Shown: piece after piece, positions 30,373 through 40,031 of the stretch | Numbering within the stretch: the stretch's first letter is position 1 | Layout of the letters: every line of letters begins with the position of its first letter | Origin: Aurantiochytrium sp. KH105 | Lineage: Eukaryota; Sar; Bigyra; Thraustochytrida; Thraustochytriidae | DNA length: 64,000 nucleotides | NCBI GenBank assembly: GCA_003116975.1 | Contig: BGKB01000055.1 | Span: 124,001-188,000 of the forward strand | Reading direction: 5' to 3' | Program-made: the position numbers and the translations under genes | The notes under the pieces: model-generated | The model's database searches: none | Told to the model about the DNA's origin: nothing | Seen by the model: only the letters and a program-made list of their open reading frames with translations

Positions 30373-32169
30373 TCACTTGGCGGCTGTGGCAGCGTCTGCT
30401 TTCTTCTCCTGCTTGACGGCGGCGCCCTTTTTCGAGTTGCGCTCTTGCTTACGGAGAATGGAAATGCGCCACTTGACAGAGTACCATGAACGATGCGGTA
30501 CAAGGCGCTGGATGGCGGCCCACTTGTTGCCAAGACGCTTATGCGCTTCAAGGATGGTCTCCTCCTCGACCGCGGTCCAAGGAGCATCGTTCTGAATGCT
30601 GGGGTCGAGACGAGACGTGTAGCGATCGCGGCACTGCTTGCCGGTGCGGCCGGGGATGTGGCGGGCAATTTCGCGCCAATGCTTGCCACACTCCTCGACG
30701 GCAGCGACCAGCGCATCGTCCTCTTCTTTGGTCCACTTGCCCTTTTTGATGTTCGGGTCGAGGGCCTTGTGCCAGCGCTGCGAGCACTGGTTCGGGGACT
30801 TGGAGTTGTTAAAGTGGTGGGAGATGTCGCTCCAGTGGCCAAGGCCGTACTTTTTAACGAGCGTGATGAGCAGGGCATCTTCCTCCGGGGTCCATAGCCT
30901 GCGAAAGCAGATCTTGCTGCCCGAGAGCGCACGCGTCGTCTTTTCCTTGACGCGCATGGCGTCATGGGCGGCGGCCGCGGCCGCGGCTCCCGCTGCTGCT
31001 GCTGCTGCTGCCGAGCCAAAGTGATCAGGCTGCTGGCCTTGCGCATGCGGCATAAGAGGCATAAAGGGCATGTGCTGCGGTGCCATCATTGGCGGGTACA
31101 TAGAGCCTTGCTGCTGCTGCTCCTGCTGCTGCTGCTGCTGCGGGTTAAAGGGGCGCGAGGTGGGCACGGGAGGAATCTGGATGCTCGAATGATGGTGGTA
31201 AGGGCCAGAAGAGCTCCCGTACGCGGAGGGCGGGAGCACCGAGTCAGAGAGAGCACGATTGCAGTTGACGACCTCTTCAATGTTCTCGGGCGCGAGAATC
31301 TGCGAGGCGGCCCACATGGCATCGGCCTCGGAAGACCAGGTGTTATCTTGTTCTTGCGAGTTCGTGTCTTGCACGGCGTTCATGTCCGAAGAAAGGTCGA
31401 GCATGGACAGCTTGGCCTCGGCCTCGGTCCCCGAGTCGTGCTGTGAGGAGTCCCAGTCAAAGGTGCCCCGGAGTGAGTAGGCCGGGGTGGCATCATCGCT
31501 GTTGCCAATGAAGACCGTGTCGAGTCCATTGCAAATGGAAAACGTCGAGGAGCGGCGCGAGGAAATGTCATCCTCGTGCGAGTGCAACGCGTGCCCCTCA
31601 TCCGCGTCGCTAGCGCCGGTGCTGAGCGGGGACTGAATGGTGAGCGGGTCCAGTGCTTGGCCTTGGCGTGTGGCAGCGCCCCCCTTGGAGTGCATGTGGT
31701 GTCCGGGGTGGAAGTGGGCTGCCGAGTCGATGCTGCTAGTGGCCGTGGCCGTGGTGGTGCTGCTGCTGCCTCCAAAAGAGAGAGCGCCGTCGTGCTCGTC
31801 AGAGACATCGGACCCGTCGTCCTCGTCCGAGTCGTATTCGTTCTCGCTCGATCCAGAGGAGATTTCGAGGGAGGGAACGCGGACGACCTGAAGGGAGCGA
31901 ACTGTAGTGCTGCGCTTGCGGGATCGGCCTCTCTCGGCCAGGGTACCCTCTTGGTTGCCGAGCTTGCGCTTGGAGGAGGACTGTCGCATGAGTGGGGGAC
32001 GTCCTTTGCCTGGTGGCGCGCTGAGGGGTTCCGGTTGTTGTTGCTCTGTTGCGTTGTTGGCGCCTTTTGCAATAGCTGCCTGCTGGCGCGGATCGATCTG
32101 CATTTTCATGTCGGGCACGACCAGGCTAAGGTCGCTGCCGGCGGCAAAAGTCCCAAGTCGCTTGCTCAT
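30373..32169 (-). CDS. Three-repeat MYB (3R-MYB) transcription factor
   Basis: 598 residues. Three tandem MYB repeats sit near the C-terminus. R1 starts near 425 (LWTPEEDALLITLVKKYG...W...W), R2 near 475 (KWTKEEDDALVAAVEECG with GRTGKQCRDRY), R3 near 530 (PWTAVEEETILEAHKRLGNKW). Each keeps the regularly spaced Trp residues, with the first Trp of each recognition core visible. 3R-MYBs bind MSA/MBS-type DNA elements and regulate G2/M genes in animals and plants. The N-terminal 400 residues are disordered: a basic patch (SSKRKLG, RGRSRKRS), an acidic Ser-rich stretch (EYDSDEDDGSDVSDEHDG), and Gln-, His-Pro- and Ala-rich regions of activation-domain type. The basic C-terminal tail could act in nuclear import. 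A mitotic cyclin gene lies 7 kb away in the same orientation, but that is not evidence of regulation. Confidence 0.93.
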   Translation of the reverse strand: MSKRLGTFAAGSDLSLVVPDMKMQIDPRQQAAIAKGANNATEQQQPEPLSAPPGKGRPPLMRQSSSKRKLGNQEGTLAERGRSRKRSTTVRSLQVVRVPSLEISSGSSENEYDSDEDDGSDVSDEHDGALSFGGSSSTTTATATSSIDSAAHFHPGHHMHSKGGAATRQGQALDPLTIQSPLSTGASDADEGHALHSHEDDISSRRSSTFSICNGLDTVFIGNSDDATPAYSLRGTFDWDSSQHDSGTEAEAKLSMLDLSSDMNAVQDTNSQEQDNTWSSEADAMWAASQILAPENIEEVVNCNRALSDSVLPPSAYGSSSGPYHHHSSIQIPPVPTSRPFNPQQQQQQEQQQQGSMYPPMMAPQHMPFMPLMPHAQGQQPDHFGSAAAAAAAGAAAAAAAHDAMRVKEKTTRALSGSKICFRRLWTPEEDALLITLVKKYGLGHWSDISHHFNNSKSPNQCSQRWHKALDPNIKKGKWTKEEDDALVAAVEECGKHWREIARHIPGRTGKQCRDRYTSRLDPSIQNDAPWTAVEEETILEAHKRLGNKWAAIQRLVPHRSWYSVKWRISILRKQERNSKKGAAVKQEKKADAATAAK

Positions 32170-32716
32170 CGTTGCGGCGGTGTATGTGCTTGCCGTCCTG
32201 TCTCGGTTTCGCTCGGCTAGGCGAACTGGATGGACGTTTGCGATTTGGATGACCCTTCTCGCTCGCTCGCTCGCTCTTTTCTATCGCAGCGCTATGTTTT
32301 GCTCTGCTCTTGCTGGGGCTTTCACTCTTGCTTCCGCTTCCTTTCCTCTTGAGGTCCTGGACTTGGACTCTTGTTAGTTGGTTTCCTCTCCCTCTCTCTC
32401 TGTCTCTCTGAGAGTTTTTTGCTTGCTTTTCTTCTAGTCTTCTCGTTTCCTTCTCCTCTCCTTGCTTGTTGCCTTTGCCTCGCGATCCGGTACAGAGCGG
32501 TGCAATGCTGTGCAATGCAATGCACAGCGAGGGGGCAAAGGCAGGAAGAATGCAACGTATGTAGCTTTTTGCGAGAGGGATCGCAGTCGCGTACTCGCGC
32601 CTGCGCTCTCGAGCGCGCGGACCTCGCCGCACTCAGCTCACTCGTGCGCTCACCGCGTTCGAGGGCGCAGTAGAGGTAGGCCGACCTCGCTCGCTCGTGA
32701 CCTGAAGCGGGATGGG

Positions 32717-32740
32717 CCAAGCAAGCAAGCAAGCAAGCAA

Positions 32741-32774
<34 letters not shown>

Positions 32775-32790
32775 AAGCAAGCAGGCAAGC
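32717..32790. repeat. AAGC tetranucleotide microsatellite with two slips
   Basis: About seventeen AAGC units in three blocks separated by single extra AA insertions. Confidence 0.92.
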
Positions 32791-32879
32791 TAGCTAGTGC
32801 TCGCCGCGGTTGGTTTTCGTCTTGGTCTCGCTCTCGCTCGCGGTGCGACGGATGGATGAGTCGAGGCGAAGCGTGACTG

Positions 32880-32906
32880 CCTCGCTCGCTCGCTCGCTCG
32901 CTCGCT
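32880..32906. repeat. CTCG tetranucleotide microsatellite
   Basis: Six to seven CTCG units. Confidence 0.9.
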
Positions 32907-34971
32907 GAAGGCCGCCTGAATGGACGCGTCGCGGCGTCTGGACTCGCGGGGGCGTGGACCAGCCGGCCGCTCGCCGGAAACTGGACTCCGTCTGCGTCGC
33001 ACTAGATAGACAACGCACGGTGCCGGCGCGATGCGTGAGTTTGAGAATTGGACGCCGCTGCGCCGCCGCGCCACGCTCCCTGCCTGCCCCCCCCCTTCCC
33101 GGCCCCACACCTCCCCCTCCTTTTCCCTCTACCTCCACCTACCTTGGCCAACCGCCTTCCTACTCACGGCTGCCGAAGTGCTAGCCAGCCGCGCCGTCGC
33201 CTCTTCCGCACCCCCTCTCTGCTCTACCGCGGGGCTGCGGGGCGCGGCGCGGCGAGCGCGGCGCCCTCTCTGCGCCAGCCCGCAGCTCCGCTGTGGTAGA
33301 ACTTGGATTGAATTCTGCCGGCGCACGAAGCTGGCCGCTGGCCCACCCGCTCCGGGCGCCATGCCAGGGCGACCTGCACTGCGGCCTCGCGCAGCCCGCC
33401 CATGCATGGACGAACGACTCGGACCGGCCGGCCGCACCGAGGCGGTCCGAGCCCGCCGGCCGCGCGGATCCAGCCGTCTTGGCCACGCCGCGCTGCCAGG
33501 AGCCAGGGTGCGGGCGGCGTGGGTTCACCTCGAAGCGGATGGGCGTGCGGAGATAAGATAAAAGGACGAAGAAGGGTAGGAAGGCTCGCCATGGGGTCCG
33601 TGCAGCCAGAAAGTGCAGTGCAGAAAGAAGAAAGCAGCTGCAGAGGAAAGGAGAGAAAGCCAGGATCTTGGAGCAATGCAATGCTCTGCAATGCAAATAG
33701 AGTGGAGCTAAATGGAACAGCCAGAATGAAATCGAATGGAATGGAGTGTAACGCACGCGAAAAAGCAACTAGTAGCTGTTGCTGCCTAGCTAGCTAGTTG
33801 CCTGCACCTGCAGCTGCAATTGCAGCTCCAGGCAGGCGCGGCGCGACCCCCATCCCACCTTCCCCCCCCCCCCCCGGCCCCCGGGGGCGCGCGGAGCCGC
33901 CACTCCTCTCTCTATCTCGTGGACCACCGCGGCGCGGCGGCGCTACGTCTGTCGGCTCCACTCCGTGAGTCTGTTCGAATGGAAAGGATTTGAGACACAC
34001 TGGCGGACGGCGTCGCTTTCTCTGGCTCCCCTGCGCCTGTTCGCCCTCCTCTTCCCTCTGTCCCCTCAGCAGCCGGCGACTGTGGCGAGCGCGGCTTGTG
34101 CACGGCGCCGCGCCCCACACTGAGGGAGAAAGAGGCCGTCCTCAAGCCGCCGGCGAAGGGATTTGCCCGCAGTAGGACGCCGCGGCGTCAGTGTGTCTAG
34201 CAGCAAAGGGGGGCGCGGGATGCGGTCTGCACTGCGGGCGCGCTCCATCGCGCGGCAGCCGTGCCGCCTCGTCAGCGCTACGCTACGCTACGTTACGCTA
34301 CGCTCGCGCGACAGCGACACGACTCGCCGCGGTGTTGGAGACTTTACTCTTAGCGCGCGTGAGTCCAGGCTTGCGTTCCTGGCCTGGGCCGCCTCTGGCT
34401 TCCAATCTGGCTGCCGGCGGCCGGGGGAGACGGGCGAGACTTGAAGCTAGCTATAGCTTGCTAGCTGCCAGCTGCGGTCCGCGTGCCGTTTTTTCGATTC
34501 TTTTCGCATTTGATCAGGATTGGATGACTGATTGGAACGAAAGAAAGAAGAAAAGAAAGCAAGAAAGAAAGAAACGGGAGAGGAAAGCAAGCCAGAAGGG
34601 GAAAAGTAGAAAGAAAGAAGAAGCAATGCAATGCAATGCAAAGAAAGTCGCAGCTAGGGCTGCAGCGAGCGCGCCCAGGGCCGTCCTCAGCCAGCTGCGC
34701 ACCTTCGGACACGAGTGTCGACGTGGCTGACAGCAGCCAGCCAGGCAAGCGAGGAAGCCAGGCACCACTGGCCACTGCCAGCCGTGGCCATGAATTGGCC
34801 GAGAAGGGCTCTCTGCCTTTGTTTGCTGAAGGTCTGGCTGGCTGGCTGGCTGGCTGGCTTGCATTGGTACTTTAGCCGCCCCTACAACTAGGTAACAGTA
34901 ACTAGCCAACTGGCTGGCACAGCAAGCAAGCAAGCAGGCGAGCACTCGACTTGCTATTTAGATGCTGCTGC

Positions 34972-35016
34972 TTGCATTGCATTGCATTGCATTGCATTAC
35001 ATAGCATTGCATTGCA
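34972..35016. repeat. GCATT pentanucleotide repeat
   Basis: About eight GCATT units, one altered to ACATA. Shorter stretches of the same ATGCA/GCAAT word recur at 32505-32525, 33674-33695 and 34624-34640. Confidence 0.88.
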
Positions 35017-36650
35017 CAGCTAGCCAGCCAGGCAAACAGGAGGAAGGACGGAGGTGAAGCGAGAGAGCGGGAGGGGGGGCAGTGTGGTCGCGCTCTTGAA
35101 CTGGCTGATCAAAACGATCGATCGGCGGGCGGGCGGGCGCGCGATTCATGCATCCGTGCCCGCACGTCCCGTGCGTCCGGCCTGCTTACTTGCTTGCTGA
35201 GCTAGAATCCTCGTGGCGAGACGTCCGTTCGCGGGGGCCCGACTTGACTTGATTTGACCTGACTTGGCCTGTAGCTCGAGCTGGCTTGACGTGCTCTGGC
35301 CTGACTTGGCGCGACAGCGGATCGACGCGGTGCGACGCGGTGCGACGCGGTGCGACACGATGCGCGTCGTGGTCGTCTTCACGCGACGCGCCGCGTGACG
35401 GCAGCATTGATCGGCCAGCAGCGCCCCACGAAAGGAAGGAACGAGAAAGAAAGAAGAAGCGGCTGTCGCTGTGGCGGCGAACGAAGGCAACGCCGCCTTC
35501 TTCCCCCGCAGCCCGGCACATTTCGCCCTTTCAAGGCCTTTGTCCGCGCTCCGCTCCGCCCCGCTCGGCTCCGCTCGGCTGCTCCTCAGTCTGGCCACGC
35601 GGGACGCGGCCGCTCCCCCGTCGCGCACATCCTGCGGCCGCGCGGCGTCGCGCGGCGCGGCGCCCCTCCGTCTCCCTCTGCCGCGCGGCGGCCACAGCGC
35701 GCCGCCGCAGCCAGTGGAGCGCCGCCGCGCTCGCTGCAAAGCGGCGTCTGCGGGGAAGCTGGCTAGCTTGCTCGAGAAGCTGCTAGCTTCCCGGGGCCTG
35801 AAATTCTCCAACCCCTTGCACCGCCGTCGGCCCTGGCTCGGGAAGAGATGGAAGCTCGCGGCCCGCCGCCGCTGCCGCTTGATACTCGCCGCTGCCGCCC
35901 GATTCGATCGACCGACCGACCGACCTATGATCGAACTAACCGAACGCGACCGATCGATCCACCAAGAGGAGAAAATTTGAACGATTCGACTGCCAGCGCT
36001 CGATCGACCGAGCGAGGGAGTGACGCGACGACGTGACGCCAGCCAGCCAGCCAGCCAGCCAGCCAGAGCTCGCTTCCTTACCACTCCAAGCTTCTTACTT
36101 ACAGGCCGCCGCTCGCGCCTCACTCTCACTCACGTTCATCCGGGATGCTAGCGTTCGAAGCGCCTCGCCGTTTCTGCTCCCTTTCTCGCGCCTTCTGCTC
36201 TCCCCGCTTCCCGCGGCCTTCTTCTTCTTCTTCTTCTTCTTCTCTCTCCGTCCGCTGCTGCTGTCCCTCACTCTGCTCTTTCCTCTAACGCGGCGGCTCG
36301 ACCGCGGCTAGCCGGCCACAGCCAGCTGCGGCTGCGGCCGCCGGCGCGAGTGGGCGGCGAAGAAAAAGAAGCTCGAGACCCCTCGATTTCGCCGGCGCCG
36401 CGCCTTCCGCGCCCGCCCGTGAACGCCTGCGTCACGCCGCGCCGCCGCCTGCAACCGGCGGGCGCTGTGGCCGCCGCCGTCCATCCGTCGCGACTTCGAC
36501 CGACCCGCCGCCGCGCGAAGCGGCACCGCAGGTCAGGCCGAGTCAAGCCGAGTCAGGCGGGGCCAAGCCAGGTCTCCTCGCTCGATCTTCTCCGCGGCGT
36601 GGACGTCCTTGGCCGCGTCTGCGTCTTGCCTTGGCTTGGCTTGGCTTGTC

Positions 36651-36677
36651 TCGATCGATCGATCGATCGATCGATCG
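36651..36677. repeat. CGAT tetranucleotide microsatellite
   Basis: Six to seven self-complementary CGAT units. Confidence 0.9.
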
Positions 36678-37410
36678 GGCCGCGACGACGCCAAGCTTGT
36701 GCGTCTCCGCTTCGAACGGACAGCGGGCGGCTGCCAGCAGGCACAGCACAGCACAGCACAGCAGAGCAGAGTTTATCGCCGCCGAGGCGCAATCGATCCC
36801 GCACCGCTGACGACTCGCGCCGACCTAGCCGGTGCACGCAGAGGCCGCTGCGTCTGCACCAGGATCGATTTAGACGAGAAGATAACGCTTCCTCTAGGCC
36901 AGCGGCAGCTCAGTGCTGAGGCTTCGCTCTCGCCTCCGCGGCTTGACCGGCCGCCCGCCTCGGAGGAGACTGGGTTCTTCAGTCTCCTCTTGGGATGCAC
37001 GCCCCGCTGCCTCACTGGCTGCCCACCTCCCTTCTCTCTCCCCCCACCCCTCTCTCTCTCTGCCGCGGCTTCCGAGACGTCGCCGCCTTCCTGCGCCTTT
37101 CCCGCCCCCCTCGCAATTTTTCGCCCCACACCTGTGCTGCGGTGCGGCTGCGGCTCCGCAGACCTCCGGCCAAGCCCCGCAGCCTACCCTTCACCAGAAA
37201 ACTGTGGCTCTACCTCGATTTTTAACGGCGGGGACTCCCGAACGGGACTCCAGACCGCCCCGCAGCCCTCAGGGACCAGCCTCAGAGGAGAGGCTAGAAT
37301 GGTGCCGTCGCGTCACCGCACCTCTGCTCCTGGCTGATGCAGCCCGTACCGCCGTGCAGCTAGCCAGACAGCCAGACAGCCAGCCAGATGCAGCCCGCCT
37401 CTTGCCTACT

Positions 37411-37434
37411 GCTCCTCCTCCTCCTCCTCCTCCT
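37411..37434. repeat. TCC trinucleotide repeat
   Basis: About eight TCC units. Confidence 0.88.
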
Positions 37435-37717
37435 CCGCATGAGCCAAGTTGCGTCGAATCGCCTCGCGTCGTGCAACGCAACATCAAAACGTGTGCAACA
37501 AAGGTTCAATGACGTGTGCGGCTTGTCCCTGACCCTGGCCGACCAAGAAAAGAAAAGAACTAAAAAGAGGAAAGAATGGAAAGGACTTCGTCTCGACTCG
37601 TCTCTCTCCATACTCGGCGCCGGGATTCCGAGAGGCCAACTAAAGGCTTCTCGCGCTCAAACTGACAAGGGCCTGCCCAAGAAAAAAGTTTACTATTTTT
37701 GAGTTTTACTTTCTTTT

Positions 37718-37721
37718 CTAG
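37718..37721. repeat. Putative target-site duplication, left copy (CTAG)
   Basis: CTAG directly precedes the CCCTGGCTA terminal repeat. The same four bases follow the right terminal repeat. Confidence 0.5.
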
Positions 37722-37730
37722 CCCTGGCTA
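37722..37730. repeat. Left terminal inverted repeat
   Basis: CCCTGGCTA, exact inverse of 39759-39767. Subterminal TACCCGAAA copies follow at about 37743 and 37756. Confidence 0.75.
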
Positions 37731-38028
37731 GCGACACAAACTACCCGAAAAATTACCCGAAATTTTGGTCTTGCGACTTGTCCTAGCACCTTCAAAACAT
37801 CCCCGCGTGACTCAAAAATTTGTCCATGCAGGCTTCCCTCCAAGGGGATGGTTGTCCTAGAGTTTGAAATTTTGAGGATTAGTTTTGGTCGAAATTTGAG
37901 AGGGGATTGGTTTGGCGCTTGAAGCGAGGAAAGTGGTCTATTTGATCAAAATAGGTCTGGGTAGTGCCGCTACCCGAAATTGATTGGAAATTATATGGCT
38001 AAGACCCTCTTAGGGTATTTTTCGCTAA

Positions 38029-39617
38029 TCAAGATAGAAATTGCGTTGCGCTCGGAGAATCTGTTTTGCCGTGTTCGAATTTTTGCAAGTGCGCCAGATC
38101 CCCCCGAAACATGCCATTGAGGCCCGACAAGCGCCACGACAGGCCATGCAGAATCACATAAACATCATACGTCAGCGTGAGTTGCATATCTATCGCCTTC
38201 CGCAGAGTGAAAACGCGCATGGCAGTACTTGAATATGAAAGCCTGGCATCCCGTGCACCACTTTTGCGTCTTGTGAGGCTCTCTAGAATGCTCGCTGGGG
38301 TCTTTCCATGCTCGCACTTGACGCAGCGCACGATGAATTTGCGGCCTTTGGCCAGCAAGGTTTGCATGTGCGCTCCTTCTGTGCGGTTCGCCATGCCTGG
38401 GAGGCGCTTGCTCCTATCGTCCGTTGACCTCGTATTTGGGACCTCCTCGCATGGTTCCCCGGCTTCCGCAGTTCCATCTTCCTGGCAGACGTCGCCTCCT
38501 CCTCCAAACAACGCAATCAGACTCTGAGCAGGATCACTCAAGTTGATGCGCAGAGCCACCAGGAAGTCCTCGAATGAGATTTGCTTCTTTAGCGACGCCC
38601 GCGACGCCCAAGAGTTACATTGGCTCAATTTGTCTTGAAGCTTCGTCAGCTGTACGCATGGAAGCAGTTGTAGAAGATGTACTCAAGCCAGGCCAAGAAC
38701 ATGCCAGGATGATCGGATTGGGGCTCAGGCGGGCGGTCCGCCGCGCGCGACCTGCGAGCGTTTTCCGTACGGTGTCCACTCCGCCCATGGCATGGTTCCA
38801 GAACGAGCCCGCGACGGGAAGGATCCGTTCCGGTGGAGGGGTTCCATTTATGATGACGTCGTCGTTATGCCAATGCCAGAGCTGCAGATACTGCTCCTAG
38901 GTATGGTGATCTCGTGCAAAACCGAGGGGCTTGCTGTAGACGTCGGCGATGTGCGGAACGGGCTCGCCAGTGTCGATGTAGATGAATCCCAGGTACTCGT
39001 CGGCAAGCGCAGAGAAGTAGCGCCTCCAAGCCCGGCGCTGCGATGCCGAGAATCTGACGACCACAATCTGCATGATGTAGAAAGGATCCGCATACACCAA
39101 AAGGGGGCACGGCACGTAGGGACTCGAAGATTCAAAAACCGTGCCCCGCCAGCTTGATTGTGGGATACTCGTCGTTCTAGTACTCGTAATCATTCACGTC
39201 TTGCTCATCACCAGGGCCCTCGTCAATCTCATGTTCGCGCGTTCCAACTCCTCCTCTACGTCTGGTTTGTCCTTGACCTTCAGCGCTGCGAGGAGCTCGA
39301 CCTCCTCGTCATCGACCATCGCGCCATTTGCAACTTCGCGCTCCGGGCCACTGCGTGCTACGGGTTGCTGCACGAAGGACGAGGGCGCAGGAGCAGCCAC
39401 GGCACGTCCGCAGGGCGCAGCTCGCGCCGACGCGCGACGAGGGCTCGCTTACTCGCTGCAGCGTCGCAGCTTGAACTAGGCTTGCGAGTCTAACGACCGT
39501 GGTTAGCTGCGAGCAGCCTGCGCGAGCAGCTGTAGCGCCACGACAACCGGAGGAATTTCCGTGCAACTTTGCAAGGAGGAGCGGGGGCAATGTGGAGACC
39601 ATATCGCGAAATCGCAA
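38029..39617 (-). pseudogene. piggyBac-like transposase, fragmented
   Basis: Reading 5' to 3' on the minus strand, successive frames carry: MVDDEEVELLAALKVKDKPD (near 39310), then in another frame DEGPGDEQDVNDYEY, a stop, and NDEYPTIKLAGHGF (about 39135-39215), then in a third frame the block ending DEYLGFIYIDTGEPVPHIAD (38897-39100). After a stop the same frame continues EQYLQLWHWHNDDVIINGT and NHAMGGVDTVRK (about 38770-38890). Another shift gives AWLEYIFYNCFHAYS, and the last frame (38029-38628) runs from SQCNSW through FEDFLVALRINLSDP to a Cys pair in VRCVKCEHGKT. The order matches a piggyBac transposase C-terminal half. Several stops and shifts plus a shortened DDE region show decay. Confidence 0.7.
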
Positions 39618-39673
39618 GAATAAAGGAGACCCCGAAGGTATTTAAAGTAGGTTTTGTTTGGTCAACCGGAAAT

Positions 39674-39696
39674 TTCGGGTAGTGAGACTACCCGAA
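39674..39696. repeat. Subterminal palindrome, 10-bp arms
   Basis: TTCGGGTAGT, 3-base loop GAG, ACTACCCGAA. It lies 60 bp inside the right end of the transposon and is a candidate transposase-binding site. Confidence 0.85.
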
Positions 39697-39729
39697 CCTG
39701 CCGCCCATCGGGGAAAATGATTTGCCGAG

Positions 39730-39758
39730 AATTTCGGGTAGTGCCACTACCCGAAATT
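39730..39758. repeat. Subterminal palindrome, perfect 14-bp arms
   Basis: AATTTCGGGTAGTG and its exact complement around one central C, directly inside the right terminal repeat. Confidence 0.9.
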
Positions 39759-39767
39759 TAGCCAGGG
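39759..39767. repeat. Right terminal inverted repeat
   Basis: TAGCCAGGG, exact inverse of 37722-37730; followed by CTAG at 39768-39771. Confidence 0.75.
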
Positions 39768-39771
39768 CTAG
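39768..39771. repeat. Putative target-site duplication, right copy (CTAG)
   Basis: It matches the four bases at 37718-37721. It could instead be the outermost part of a longer inverted repeat, since CTAG is its own complement. Confidence 0.5.
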
Positions 39772-40031
39772 AGGCTGCTACAAGGCTTCCGAGGGCTTGG
39801 CCTCCTCGCTGACTGACCGACCACTGACTTTTAATCTCACCTTATCTTACCTTACCTCACTTCACCTGTCTAAGCTTAACATTCCCGGCGCACGAGCGCC
39901 CTCAAGCTCACGCTCACGCTCGCAGCGCGGCGCGCGCGCAGCATCCAAGCCGTCGGAGCCCCGTCCCCTTGTCAGAGCCGCCACTTTACTTCACTACGCC
40001 ATGCGCGTCACACGCAACAGCTCTTGCGAGC

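Larger units (their letters stand above)
32170..37717. other. Repeat-rich intergenic region, 5.5 kb
   Basis: No recognised gene. It runs from the MYB promoter to the left end of the transposon. It is dense in tetra- and pentanucleotide arrays: AAGC (32717-32790), CTCG (32880-32906), GCATT (34972-35016), GCTGG/CCAGC (34838-34860, 36040-36066), CGAT (36651-36677), TTC (36222-36243) and TCC (37411-37434). A C-run lies near 33863-33876. The many ORFs of 60-330 codons on both strands are Arg/Ala/Ser/Pro-rich frame shadows of GC-rich DNA. It may contain non-coding transcripts that cannot be seen here. Confidence 0.5.
37722..39767. mobile_element. Decayed piggyBac-like DNA transposon, 2046 bp
   Basis: The element is bounded by 9-bp terminal inverted repeats CCCTGGCTA (37722-37730) and TAGCCAGGG (39759-39767), each flanked on the outside by CTAG. 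Inside each end are further copies of TACCCGAAA or its complement, on the right as near-perfect palindromes. The minus strand between the ends encodes fragments of a piggyBac-type transposase, recognised by NHAMGGVDTVRK, matching the family's MGGVD motif near the end of the DDE domain. The reading is broken by stops and frame changes and much of the catalytic domain is missing, so the copy is inactive by itself. Known piggyBac elements insert at TTAA and have CCC-type ends. The CCC end fits; the CTAG flank differs. Confidence 0.78.

Noticed and set aside
35146-36129. Minus-strand ORF of 327 codons in the large spacer
   Set aside because: Composition is Arg/Ser/Ala shuffled and frames on the other strand are equally open; typical of GC-rich non-coding DNA.
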